Positions 26,044-35,094 of a stretch of 64,000 nucleotides of DNA are shown piece after piece. The notes under the pieces were generated by a model that was not told the origin of the DNA, did no database searches, and saw only the letters and a program-made list of their open reading frames with translations. Position 1 is the stretch's first letter. Each line of letters starts with the position of its first letter. Position numbers and translations under genes: made by a program. The stretch comes from Candidatus Poribacteria bacterium (GTDB taxonomy: Bacteria > Poribacteria > WGA-4E > WGA-3G). The stretch spans positions 166,645-230,644 of the forward strand of contig JAPPIG010000082.1 in the NCBI GenBank assembly GCA_028820635.1, written 5' to 3'.

Positions 26044-27081
26044 TTATCCTATTTTTACTGTCTGTCCAGTTTCAGCAGATTGCATGGCGGCATCATACAC
26101 CTGCATGACCTTACGCATTTCTTCGGGTTTGACAACTAACTCAGCATCTTTGTTCAGGACATCCGCTATGTTCTGATAGTAAGATTTCCATGTGCCACGT
26201 ACACTTTCAATAACCAGTTCACGATTTTCACCACCTGCGGCTGTCCAGACCTTGGCGTAGTTCGCGGGATCCTCTTCGGCAGCATCAATGTCTCCATCAC
26301 GCATCGGTCCCTCTTGTGGATCCAAGCCGTATTTGATTAAACCACCTTCATCGCCGACAACATACCAACGTGGCTTCTCTGCTTTAGACAGGTTGCCAAT
26401 CTCAATTTGATACCGCATATCGTTTTCAAACTTAATGATGAGGTTCGCGTAGTTCCCAATATCTGTGTCCCATTTTGTGTTGTAGTGAATATCGCAATAG
26501 ACAGATTCAACGGGTGCTTCTCCGAACTGCAGTGCCTGATCTACAAAGTGTGCAGGCCAATCGTAAAGAATGCCGCCACTTTGACTTTTGACGCCTCGCC
26601 ATCCGCCCGGTGCACCGTAACGCATAATCGCTACTTGAAAAAGATAGGGCGTTCCGAGCAATCCATCAGCGATAACCTTTTTGACGGTGAGATAATCCCA
26701 ATCCCATCGGCGGTTATGAAAAACGCTGAGCATGACATTATTGCGTTCACTTGCAGCGATCATGGCATCTGCTTCAGCGGTGTTCATCGCCATGATTTTA
26801 TCTGTGACGAGGTGTTTTCCAGCATCCATCGCTTTAATAGCCAATTCTGCATGCGTGTCGTGCGGGGTTGCTAAAACAACAAGGTCAACGTTATCATCGG
26901 CGATAACTTCATCTATTGTTTGATATATCTGTGTGTTTGGGTATGCCTCGCGTGCGGCTTCGCGGCGTTCATCATTCCGCGTTGCAATCGCATATAAATT
27001 TAACCCATCTGCTAAACCGACAAGATAGGAGTGAAAAGCACGTCCGGCATATCCATAACCAATAACAGCGGTATTTATCAT
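26044..27081 (-). CDS. Gfo/Idh/MocA family oxidoreductase
   Basis: A 345-residue NAD(P)-binding enzyme: MINTAVIGYGYAGRAFHSYL at the N-terminus (Rossmann G-x-G-x2-G), LATPHDTHAELAIKAMDAGKHLVTDKIMA (the EKP position reads TDKIM, an altered signature), then GGILYDWPAHFVDQALQFG with the conserved Asp/His region. The Lys is kept but the Glu and Pro of EKP are not. ATG 27081 is chosen over 27117, since it places the Rossmann strand at residue 1 as in relatives. The substrate is unknown. It follows the DUF547 gene on the same strand. Confidence 0.88.
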   Translation of the reverse strand: MINTAVIGYGYAGRAFHSYLVGLADGLNLYAIATRNDERREAAREAYPNTQIYQTIDEVIADDNVDLVVLATPHDTHAELAIKAMDAGKHLVTDKIMAMNTAEADAMIAASERNNVMLSVFHNRRWDWDYLTVKKVIADGLLGTPYLFQVAIMRYGAPGGWRGVKSQSGGILYDWPAHFVDQALQFGEAPVESVYCDIHYNTKWDTDIGNYANLIIKFENDMRYQIEIGNLSKAEKPRWYVVGDEGGLIKYGLDPQEGPMRDGDIDAAEEDPANYAKVWTAAGGENRELVIESVRGTWKSYYQNIADVLNKDAELVVKPEEMRKVMQVYDAAMQSAETGQTVKIG

Positions 27082-27123
27082 ATTATTTTTAAGTTGGTTT
27101 CCGAAGATAACCAACATTCCCTT

Positions 27124-27918
27124 TCATTTTTTATCGTTCAGTGTCCAATCGTAGTCTAAATAGTGAAATTTAACATCTTTTGTTAACACAAATTCAGCGT
27201 CTTCTGATGGCAAGTAATCGGCGAGAAAATCTGGGACACCATCATAGCCTTCCGTAAAATCTTTCTTATACCATTTAAAAATCTTTGAGAGATAGACTCG
27301 GCGTTTCGTTCTGTCTAATCGGACCTTTTCTGGATCGGTAACAAATTTGAGTGTGACAGCATCTAATTGATCTTCAATTGTTTCAGGAAGATATACAGTG
27401 TTTTCTAAAGGTGGACAACTTTTTGACGCACACACCAACGCAAAATGAACACGCGGATCAACAAATTCTTTGCGGATGATGTCGTGTTCTATCTGATTGA
27501 GTGAGTATTTTTCTCCCGCCACCTGAAACTTCAACCGAGAGAAAAACCCTCCGAACAGTTTCACCTTTCGCACACTTTTTGTAGGGTAGTGGTCAATAAC
27601 GCCTTTTATGATAAGGGCATTGTATGTATTAATCCAAAATGCCATCTGTGCGTTGTAAGGCATCTCTGCAGGGTTTGCAACTGCCAACATATCTAAATAT
27701 GCTTCCAGTTTTTCTGGGTTCGCTTTCAGCTTTGCGTAGTCAACTTTTCCCTTATCAACGTGTTCTTGTAATACCTGATTAAATAGGTCGTGAGAAAAAG
27801 TTGTATCGGTTGCGTTCTGCTCCGTACGTGAATCTGCTTCTACACGGTAGTAATATTGAAAGATTACACTGGCTATAGATAAGAGCAATAGGCAGCCAAT
27901 CAGAATGCGGTTTTTCAT
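27124..27918 (-). CDS. DUF547 domain protein with signal peptide
   Basis: A 264-residue secreted or membrane-anchored protein: hydrophobic start (ILIGCLLLLSIASVIFQYYY), then a DUF547 domain with FWINTYNALIIKGVIDHYPTKSV, NQIEHDIIRKEFVDPRVHFALVCASKSCPPL, and YLSKIFKWYKKDF. The family shows a papain-like fold in some analyses, and the conserved CAS-x-SCPP cysteines are present here. Its function is not established. It lies immediately upstream of the oxidoreductase gene, co-directional. Confidence 0.85.
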   Translation of the reverse strand: MKNRILIGCLLLLSIASVIFQYYYRVEADSRTEQNATDTTFSHDLFNQVLQEHVDKGKVDYAKLKANPEKLEAYLDMLAVANPAEMPYNAQMAFWINTYNALIIKGVIDHYPTKSVRKVKLFGGFFSRLKFQVAGEKYSLNQIEHDIIRKEFVDPRVHFALVCASKSCPPLENTVYLPETIEDQLDAVTLKFVTDPEKVRLDRTKRRVYLSKIFKWYKKDFTEGYDGVPDFLADYLPSEDAEFVLTKDVKFHYLDYDWTLNDKK

Positions 27919-27990
27919 TGTGCTGTGTCCTTAATTTATATCTATTTTAGCATATCTTGATATTTTTTGCAGGGAAAAATGAGTGGTATA

Positions 27991-28191
27991 CAGAGGCATT
28001 CAATTGTCACAAAGCATCTTTGTTGAAGTGAATCAACGCAGCATGCGCTTTTGGCATGCTGCGGGTTTCTAACCCCGAATTTTCATGCTGGGTATCTGAA
28101 ATCCAAATCAACGATGAATGCGCTTTTGGCATTCGTCGGGGTTGGAAACCCCTCCAACAATAGTGAAACTTGACAATTGAATGCCTCTGAG
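27991..28191. mobile_element. 201-bp MITE-like element, 19-bp perfect inverted repeats, possible 8-bp target duplication
   Basis: 27991-28009 (CAGAGGCATTCAATTGTCA) is the exact reverse complement of 28171-28189. The octamer GTGGTATA occurs at 27983-27990 and again at 28192-28199. Inside are two constant-loop hairpins (28038-28062 and 28113-28137) and a GGGGTTGGAAACCCC hairpin. No open reading frame of note. Confidence 0.75.
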
Positions 28192-28295
28192 GTGGTATAG
28201 AGTTATTTAGTTTTAGGTATTTGACCCGTTTTAGCGAAAAAGTTGCGATTCCGAGATTGCCACTACGGGTCGTGATTTGTAAATCACCTCTACTC

Positions 28296-28336
28296 AAAAT
28301 CATACCGTACGGTATGATTTTTCATACCGTGGTATA
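28296..28336. promoter_or_regulatory. 26-bp perfect palindrome with an adjacent related half-palindrome
   Basis: AAAATCATACCGT (28296-28308) is followed at once by its exact reverse complement (28309-28321), then TT and ATACCGTGGTAT (28325-28336), so CATACCGT-type half-sites recur three times in 40 bp. It could be a tandem operator or a terminator hairpin. The rest of the 27919-29170 gap is AT-rich and shows no credible gene. Confidence 0.5.
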
Positions 28337-28829
28337 TTTCTTAAATTCGCTATAAATCCAGTCTCAGTATAGGTTTGTCGGTGTTTTTCTCGTTTTTAAT
28401 AAATTTTAATTTTTTCATTTTTCATCTTTATTGAAGATTCACGGTTTTCCTTGTATTCTGCATGTTTTGCGGTCTGTGTATATTGTATTTGGGGGATCGG
28501 TTTTGTTTTTTTCATACTGATATTATACCTCATAGTGGCGTGTGATTAGAGGTTTTTGCGGTGTTTGGGACAATAGATATACAATATATTTCCAATAAGT
28601 TTGCAGGAAAAGTTGGAGAATGCAAACCCACATAAGAGGGACATGTGAAATAAAAATATATCGAATGTTAACTGGCACAACGCGTAAAAATAGGATATAT
28701 CCACTTTTTCTAATAAAAAATCCAGGTGATATTCTAAAGTATTCTGTGATTTTTTGCGTAAAATTAACAATTTTGTGTTTTTTTGAAATATCCTATAGTA
28801 TAGTTACATATAACTTTATTTTATTTTTG

Positions 28830-28858
28830 TTGACTGTTGCATCATTGTGTCGTATTAT
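28830..28858 (+). promoter_or_regulatory. Candidate promoter upstream of the receptor gene array
   Basis: TTGACT (28830-28835), 17 bp, TATTAT (28853-28858). Transcripts would have a leader of about 300 nt before the first receptor gene, including a constant-loop hairpin at 28956-28976 and an AGGACTT/AAGTCCT hairpin (29074-29093). Confidence 0.4.
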
Positions 28859-29170
28859 AACCAAAAGAGCGGATGCACTTTGCCTGTTTTCAGGCGTTAC
28901 GGCGTTTAATGTGAATACTACATGGGGAATCATGGCGAATGGGAATGCCTAAAGCAGCATGCGCGTATGGCATGCTCCATTGTTCATACCGTTGATTTCT
29001 TGATTTGACACCTTCACCAAGCACAATTCATTGTGCGTTTTTTAGTGATACATCTCAATTTTGCTGATTGTTTAGGACTTTTGCGTAAGTCCTATTATGT
29101 TAAAGGTCAACCAAAATCTTAATCTAACGTTCAATAACACGTTACACCAAAACAGGAGTTTGCGCGCTAT

Positions 29171-31822
29171 ATGAAAATATGTTTAATTCTAATTTTGTTT
29201 TTGTTGGCTATTGGACCGTTACCACTTTTAGCACAAACAGGAAACGTTGAAGGCACTATCTATCAGCGAAGCACGGGGAAACCGCTTGAAGGCGCGGATG
29301 TTCAAATCCTTGAAACAGATCAACACCAAAAAACTGACGCAAATGGAAATTTTCAGTTCACTGGAATCCCTGTAGGCACTTATACCCTATCCGTATCTCA
29401 TCCAAACTTTAAAACACCTGAAAAGACAACAATTGAAATAAGTGCAGGCAAAACGATTCAAGGCAAAATCTACCTCGGGCCGGCATTTCAAGTAGAAAAA
29501 GCGACTGCAACAGGGAACATTGAAGGCACCGTCTATGATCGGGATACCGGTGCACTATTAGCAGGCGCGGAGGTATATATTGTTGAAATCGAAAAACGTC
29601 AGTATACCAAGAGAGATGGAAAGTTTCGGTTCACTGACATTCCACCGGGAACTTACAATATTTCAATAAAACACCTTGCTTTCGACACTCCAACACAAAC
29701 TACTGTCGAGATTAGCGCGGGCGACACAACTCAGATAAGAATCTATTTGGGACCAGTTTTCAAACTTGAAACAGTTATTGTGGAAGGGAAACGGTTACCT
29801 CCAACTATTAGTCGACAAGAGATACGCGGATCAGAAATTAGACGTATCGCAGGTATCGGTGCTGATCCGCTCAAAGCGTTGACAACGCTGCCGAGCATCG
29901 GTATTCCGAACGATATTTTTGGGATTCTGTATATTCGCGGGAGTGAACCGGGGTCTACCCTCTACTATTTTGACCGCACACCGTTGGGATATCCGTTTCA
30001 TTTTGGTGGAGTTGTTTCAACCATTTTTTCCGGTGCGATTGATGATATTCACATTTACGCAGGAGGTTACGGTGCCGAATTTGGTTTGGATTCGCAATCG
30101 GTTATTGATATATATTCACCAGATTGGATACAAAAAAAGAGAGCTGGCGTAATTAATATGAACCCCTTTTATCCCCAAGCTTATATTCAAACCAGGATTG
30201 GTAAGAAAGGGTACGTCTCCGCCGCTGCCCGACGCGCGCTCTTAGGTCTCTTCTTAAACTCCATCTATAACTCTACATTTCCTAACTTGGCAGATTATCA
30301 ATTCAAGTTTGTTTATCTACTCACCGACAAGCACCAACTTATGCTCAACGCTTTTGGTGCGACAGATCATTTTGATTTCTCTAATTCCATATTATATTCT
30401 ATAGAAGCAGATAATAATTTGTCTGCGTATTACAAAAATGGCTTTGAAGGTGCAGGCATTCATCTCAAGTCAGAATTTACAGAAAAATTCATATCCTATC
30501 TGTCCCTAACCCGTTCTTTTAACTTTCTCAATATACAGTTTGGCACTCCTTTCAATATTGATGAAGGTCCATCGCGGGAAGGAACATTCGATGACATAAA
30601 GACTAAGGTGCCAGCATATCAACTTCGAACAGATATTGCCTACAAAATAACAGACAACTTCCAGTTTGAGCCAGGTTTTCTTTTATCCTACAGTCCAGCC
30701 GACAGTTTTTCATATAACACCCGTGCATTTATGGATGAAGATTCTGATGACGGTGAACTGGTTGGGAGTAGGTCGGTTGACGAATTTAGGTACCCATTTC
30801 GCCGTGCCGAGGGTTATCTCCAAGGACGCTATGACCCGTTTTCATTTCTATCACTCGCACTCGGTGTGCGGTACGACTATCTAAATATGACAGACGAACT
30901 CTCAACGCAGCCAAGAGCAAGCATGAGTCTCAAACTACCGATAGGTTCTAACGTCCGCCTTGCTTACGGCCAGTACGAACAAAGCCCTTTAGCATATCAA
31001 GTATTAAAGGATGGTGGAAACCGATCATTAAAATCCAGCGAAGCGCAGCATTATATTATGGAATTGGAACACAATTTTTCACCGCATACAGAATTTAAGT
31101 TTGCCACCTATTATAAAGACCTCCAGAAATTGGTATCACGGTACATTGATTTGGAAGCGCTTACTGAGTCCCTTGCAGATGCAACTGTAGATATACCTTT
31201 TACGAACTATCTCAACGAAGGCGACGGTTTCGTTAGTGGCGTAGAGGCTTTCTTGCGACATCGAATCAAGGACAGATTCTTCGGGTGGATTTCATACACA
31301 TATACGCATTCAGAACGGCGCAACCATCCAAATGATGCATACAGACCTTATCTCTTTGATAATAGCCATATTGTGAGCGTTGTTGCAAACTATAATCTCA
31401 GTCAGAAATATGAGCTCGGAATGAAATGGCAGTTTTTAAGTGGAACGTCTGCAGCACCAATAAGCGCACTTTTCCAAATTCAAGACCCTATTACGCTCGG
31501 CATGAATAAGATTATCTCTGATAACCTGGATGCATTACTGGAGACTGAATTACCTCCCTACCATCGATTAGATTTAAGGTTGAGTTGGAAGGGTAGGCGG
31601 TTTGGCTTGCCTGTCACCGAATTTATAGAAATATGGAATGGGTATTTCTTTTTGCACCGAAACAGTATGAGGTTAGGCGTTTCCAAGCAGGTCTTAGATG
31701 TTGTTATTAAAAATATTGCGCCTGAAGATTTGCCCGAAGATTTCGATCGATCAACCTTAGAGAATATTAAAGCCCCACAAATCCCCTTTGCTATTTCTGG
31801 CGGGATTGTCTATGAATTTTAG
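29171..31822 (+). CDS. TonB-dependent receptor with two N-terminal carboxypeptidase-regulatory-like domains
   Basis: An 883-residue outer-membrane protein. A signal peptide ends near LLAQ (residue 21). Two consecutive copies of a beta-sandwich domain follow (about 24-112, GNVEGTIYQRSTGKPLEGADV..., and about 115-203, GNIEGTVYDRDTGALLAGAEV...). Next are a plug (LKALTTLPSIGIPNDIFG and YIRGSEPGSTLYYFD) and a 22-strand-type barrel ending in phenylalanine (GGIVYEF), the outer-membrane sorting signature. Substrate unknown; no SusD partner is encoded nearby. First of four paralogs on this strand. AGGAG is present but about 12 bases from ATG. Confidence 0.88.
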   Translation: MKICLILILFLLAIGPLPLLAQTGNVEGTIYQRSTGKPLEGADVQILETDQHQKTDANGNFQFTGIPVGTYTLSVSHPNFKTPEKTTIEISAGKTIQGKIYLGPAFQVEKATATGNIEGTVYDRDTGALLAGAEVYIVEIEKRQYTKRDGKFRFTDIPPGTYNISIKHLAFDTPTQTTVEISAGDTTQIRIYLGPVFKLETVIVEGKRLPPTISRQEIRGSEIRRIAGIGADPLKALTTLPSIGIPNDIFGILYIRGSEPGSTLYYFDRTPLGYPFHFGGVVSTIFSGAIDDIHIYAGGYGAEFGLDSQSVIDIYSPDWIQKKRAGVINMNPFYPQAYIQTRIGKKGYVSAAARRALLGLFLNSIYNSTFPNLADYQFKFVYLLTDKHQLMLNAFGATDHFDFSNSILYSIEADNNLSAYYKNGFEGAGIHLKSEFTEKFISYLSLTRSFNFLNIQFGTPFNIDEGPSREGTFDDIKTKVPAYQLRTDIAYKITDNFQFEPGFLLSYSPADSFSYNTRAFMDEDSDDGELVGSRSVDEFRYPFRRAEGYLQGRYDPFSFLSLALGVRYDYLNMTDELSTQPRASMSLKLPIGSNVRLAYGQYEQSPLAYQVLKDGGNRSLKSSEAQHYIMELEHNFSPHTEFKFATYYKDLQKLVSRYIDLEALTESLADATVDIPFTNYLNEGDGFVSGVEAFLRHRIKDRFFGWISYTYTHSERRNHPNDAYRPYLFDNSHIVSVVANYNLSQKYELGMKWQFLSGTSAAPISALFQIQDPITLGMNKIISDNLDALLETELPPYHRLDLRLSWKGRRFGLPVTEFIEIWNGYFFLHRNSMRLGVSKQVLDVVIKNIAPEDLPEDFDRSTLENIKAPQIPFAISGGIVYEF

Positions 31823-31976
31823 TTTGGCAATCTTGAGGCAACATATTGTAGAATTATGGTAGGTTTTAGAATTAATTAGACATTATTCACTTGTACTATA
31901 GTTTGGACAATTTACCGCTGTTCAAAACTTGCTAAGAAACTGTTAGGTGTATAAAGCAAAATAGTGGACACCTTTC

Positions 31977-32202
31977 GCCCCTCTGGGGCTTTAGACTGAG
32001 ACAATTACTTTTCTATACACCTTTCGCCCCGCTGGGGCTGAGGTGTGATCTTATATTATTTATATTTTTCTGCGATTTTCCTGGCTGAAACTATAGTCGC
32101 TTGTAGGAGGGAACTCCGATTCCCGACTACGAATGGTTTTGGTCGCGATTCGGAGATCGCTCCTACAAGTGAGGTGTCCAATTATTTCAATAATTCACCA
32201 TA
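31977..32202. repeat. Cluster of palindromic repeats between receptors 1 and 2
   Basis: Two GCCCCnCTGGGGC hairpins (near 31977-31990 and 32035-32047) each preceded by CACCTTTC, then a 68-bp element bounded by TTGTAGGAG/CTCCTACAA (32101-32168), followed by a 32-bp segment (32171-32202) that recurs exactly at 39801-39832 with the same neighbour. The rest of the gap shows nothing further. Confidence 0.8.
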
Positions 32203-32243
32203 GTTGATGGAAATTTATCTCTACCCCAATAGGAGTTATTAAA

Positions 32244-34748
32244 TTGAAAAAAAGTCTTTTCTGGTTATTACTAATTTTCACGTTTCCAATATCTGTCTTT
32301 TCTCAAACAGGCACGATTGAAGGCACTGTCTATAATCAAAGCACTGGAAAACCGCTCGCAGGTGCAGAAGTCCATATTCTTGAAACGGATGAACGCCAAA
32401 AAAGTGATGCCGAAGGTAAAGTTTGGTTCACAGGTGTTCCCCCAGGCACATACATCCTTACAATCACACATCCCTCTTTTACCACACCGACCACAACCTC
32501 CGTTGAAGTAACTGCAGGGCATACCACACAAGCAAGAATGTCCCTCGGTGAAGTATTTGAGTTAGAAACAGTTGTCGTTGAAGGGGAACGCGTCCCACCT
32601 ACGGTAAGCCGTAAGGATATTCGCGGCAGCGAACTTCTCCGCATCCCTGGGGTAATGAATGATGCCCTCAAAGGATTGACCACACTCCCAAGCATCGGTA
32701 TTCCAAACGATTATTTCGGTGTGCTATATATTCGGGGTAGTGATCCTGGATCAAATCTCTACTATCTTGACCGAACGCAACTTGGCTATCCTTTTCACTG
32801 GGGCGGTTTGCTTTCTACTATCAGTTCAGAGACAATAGAAAAAATAGATATTTACGCAGGCGGATATGGGGCAGAATTTGGTTTAGATTCACAAGCAGTA
32901 CTTGATATCCACGCTCGTGACAGTATTGAAGATCGATTAGATGGGAAATTCAACCTAAATATACTCTATTCTGAAGGGTTGCTTGAAGGAAGGATAGGCG
33001 AAAAAGGGTATCTCTCTGCTTCTGGACGGAGAAGTTATTTTGATCTCATCCTTGGACCGATTGCTGAAGCACAGACAGGATCCGAGCAGCAATTCCCATA
33101 TTTTTCAGATTATCAGTTCAAATTTGCTTATCCGCTAACAGATAACCACCATCTTACACTCAACGCGTTTGCCGCAACAGACCATTTCCATTTTAAAGAG
33201 GAAGAAATAGAAGATTCTATAGATGCCCATCTTGAAAGAGGGACTTTCTATTTCAAAAACGGTTTTACCGGACAAGGCATACATCTCCATTCAAACTTTA
33301 GGGATAATATAACATCTTATTTTTCATTTACCCGCACTTTCAATTTCCTCAATATTAAATTTGAGGACCCATTAGTAGTCGCCTATGCGTTAGAAGACGG
33401 TGAATTCAAATTGGAGGATGGTAAATTAGTTGCAGAGGAGACACTTACCCAAAACTATGACGTTAAAGTCAAGGTGCCAGTCTGGACATTCCGCGAAGAT
33501 GTATCCTACAGATTAAACCCCGCGCTGCAGTTTGAATCGGGTTTCCTTTTGTCGTTTAGTCCAGCCAATAGTTTTGAAGATTTACAAATTTACGAATACG
33601 AACCAGTCGGTGAAGAGATAGACGTTGAACCTCCCGTCCGAATTATTGAAGATGGCGAGGTGGTAGAAGAAATCAGAACGACCCGATACGCACGTTACGA
33701 AGTAACAGATTTGGAAAAGAGACACTATGAATTTGGACACGATTTTTATCGTTCCGAAGGCTATTTACAGGCGCGATACGATCCATTACCTTCTGTTTCA
33801 ATAGCACTCGGCATGCGATTAGATTACCTTGACTTGACAGAACAACTCTCTGTGCAACCGCGAGGGAGTGTAAATTTCAAACTACCGAGTGATTTCAATA
33901 TTCGGTTTGCTTATGGGCATTATGAACAGAGTCCGAAACCGTATCAACTCCTATCAGAAAACGGAAATCCTGATTTGAAATCCAGTCTTGCACGGCACTA
34001 TATCATGGAGATAGAACATGATCTTACCTCTCAAACGGAATTCAAGTTTGCAACATATTACAAAGACGATCAAAATTTGGTAACGAAAGAAAAAGGTTCA
34101 ACAACATCTGAGTTGGAGTCTGCTGTTTCTGAGGGAGGGAGCTTAGCAACGGAAGATGAAGTTTCAAACTACCTCAATCAAGGCGCTGCGTACGTTGGTG
34201 GTGTAGAGGCGTTCTTACGTCACCGTGTGCCTGATAAATTCTTCGGATGGATCTCTTATGCGTACACGCACGCTGAACGGCGTGAAAAAGCGGATGTGTA
34301 TTATCAACCGTACCTATTTGATAATACACATATCGTTAGCATTGTCGCAAACTATAACTTCACGCCAAATTTTGAGATGGGCGTGAAATGGCAGTATTTA
34401 AATGGCACCTCTGAAGCCCCGTTTAGTTCTCTTGTCCTGATTCAAGACCCGGTTACGCGCGGGTTGAATCCGCTATTGGCAAGTGTTGACGATGAATTAA
34501 AAGCTGAGTTGACACCGTATCACAAGTTAGATTTCAGAATCAGTCGCAAATGGAATGTTAGAGGCATGAAGATTGGTGGATTTCTTGATATCCTGAATCT
34601 CTACAACCGAAAAAATACGATTAAATTCTTTTTTAGAGATGCGACGTTTGAAATTCAAGGTGAAGAAATTGAAATTGAAGAATGGGAATCTGAGGAAATA
34701 TCACAGCTTCCGCGTATTATCTATGTTGGACTTACAATTGAATTTTGA
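32244..34748 (+). CDS. TonB-dependent receptor with one N-terminal regulatory-like domain
   Basis: An 834-residue paralog of the preceding receptor. It starts at TTG with AGGAG 8 bases upstream; the signal peptide is KKSLFWLLLIFTFPISVFSQ. One carboxypeptidase-regulatory-like domain (about 23-110: GTIEGTVYNQSTGKPLAGAEV), plug with LKGLTTLPSIGIPNDYFG, and barrel with extended acidic loops (for example EDGEFKLEDGKL and VEPPVRIIEDGEVVEEI), ending in GLTIEF. The long loops probably face outside and shape ligand choice. Ligand unknown. Confidence 0.88.
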   Translation: MKKSLFWLLLIFTFPISVFSQTGTIEGTVYNQSTGKPLAGAEVHILETDERQKSDAEGKVWFTGVPPGTYILTITHPSFTTPTTTSVEVTAGHTTQARMSLGEVFELETVVVEGERVPPTVSRKDIRGSELLRIPGVMNDALKGLTTLPSIGIPNDYFGVLYIRGSDPGSNLYYLDRTQLGYPFHWGGLLSTISSETIEKIDIYAGGYGAEFGLDSQAVLDIHARDSIEDRLDGKFNLNILYSEGLLEGRIGEKGYLSASGRRSYFDLILGPIAEAQTGSEQQFPYFSDYQFKFAYPLTDNHHLTLNAFAATDHFHFKEEEIEDSIDAHLERGTFYFKNGFTGQGIHLHSNFRDNITSYFSFTRTFNFLNIKFEDPLVVAYALEDGEFKLEDGKLVAEETLTQNYDVKVKVPVWTFREDVSYRLNPALQFESGFLLSFSPANSFEDLQIYEYEPVGEEIDVEPPVRIIEDGEVVEEIRTTRYARYEVTDLEKRHYEFGHDFYRSEGYLQARYDPLPSVSIALGMRLDYLDLTEQLSVQPRGSVNFKLPSDFNIRFAYGHYEQSPKPYQLLSENGNPDLKSSLARHYIMEIEHDLTSQTEFKFATYYKDDQNLVTKEKGSTTSELESAVSEGGSLATEDEVSNYLNQGAAYVGGVEAFLRHRVPDKFFGWISYAYTHAERREKADVYYQPYLFDNTHIVSIVANYNFTPNFEMGVKWQYLNGTSEAPFSSLVLIQDPVTRGLNPLLASVDDELKAELTPYHKLDFRISRKWNVRGMKIGGFLDILNLYNRKNTIKFFFRDATFEIQGEEIEIEEWESEEISQLPRIIYVGLTIEF

Positions 34749-34788
34749 TTTATAGTAAGCTTTAGAATTAACGGTACATTTTGAGATG

Positions 34789-34962
34789 TAGTAGGGAACT
34801 CCGGGGAATGCCTAAAGACGAATGCCTTTATGGCATTCATAGCGTTGATTTGGGTAGGGACGATATGTTTATTTTTTATGCCGTTCCTACGGAACTCAAG
34901 AGGGATGGACAACATTTTCTATAAACATCGCGTCCCTACGGGACTAAAGAGAACAAAAGTTT
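34789..34962. repeat. Palindromic repeats between receptors 2 and 3
   Basis: A GTAGTAGGGAACTCCGGGG stretch (about 34789-34807) resembling 39677-39697, a constant-loop-type hairpin GAATGCC/GGCATTC (34820-34838), and two short hairpins GTTCC-TAC-GGAAC (about 34883-34895) and GTCCC-TAC-GGGAC (about 34931-34945). Confidence 0.65.
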
Positions 34963-35008
34963 GTGCCTCTGTGCCAAAAACTTTACACACCCGACAAAAG
35001 TTGATCAT

Positions 35009-35038
35009 TTGACAATTCGGCACCAGAAATTGTATAAT
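35009..35038 (+). promoter_or_regulatory. Strong predicted promoter for receptor 3
   Basis: Perfect TTGACA (35009-35014) and perfect TATAAT (35033-35038) with an 18-bp spacer, 56 bp upstream of the start codon. This suggests receptor 3 can be expressed independently of receptors 1 and 2. Confidence 0.7.
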
Positions 35039-35094
35039 TTAACTGTTATATTACCCACTAAATTTCCAATATATATTGCATAGGAGTCCCGATC

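Noticed and set aside
28007..28303. Small protein genes in repeat-rich gaps (for example 28007-28303, 21209-21514, 57485-57682, 61149-61415)
   Set aside because: They are translations of the palindromic repeats, share the same peptide scraps (such as RRSLLQ), and lack ribosome binding sites.
28620..28952. A 110-codon open frame in the AT-rich gap before the receptors
   Set aside because: Composition is unlike coding sequence, there is no ribosome binding site and no recognisable domain, and a promoter-like sequence lies inside it.
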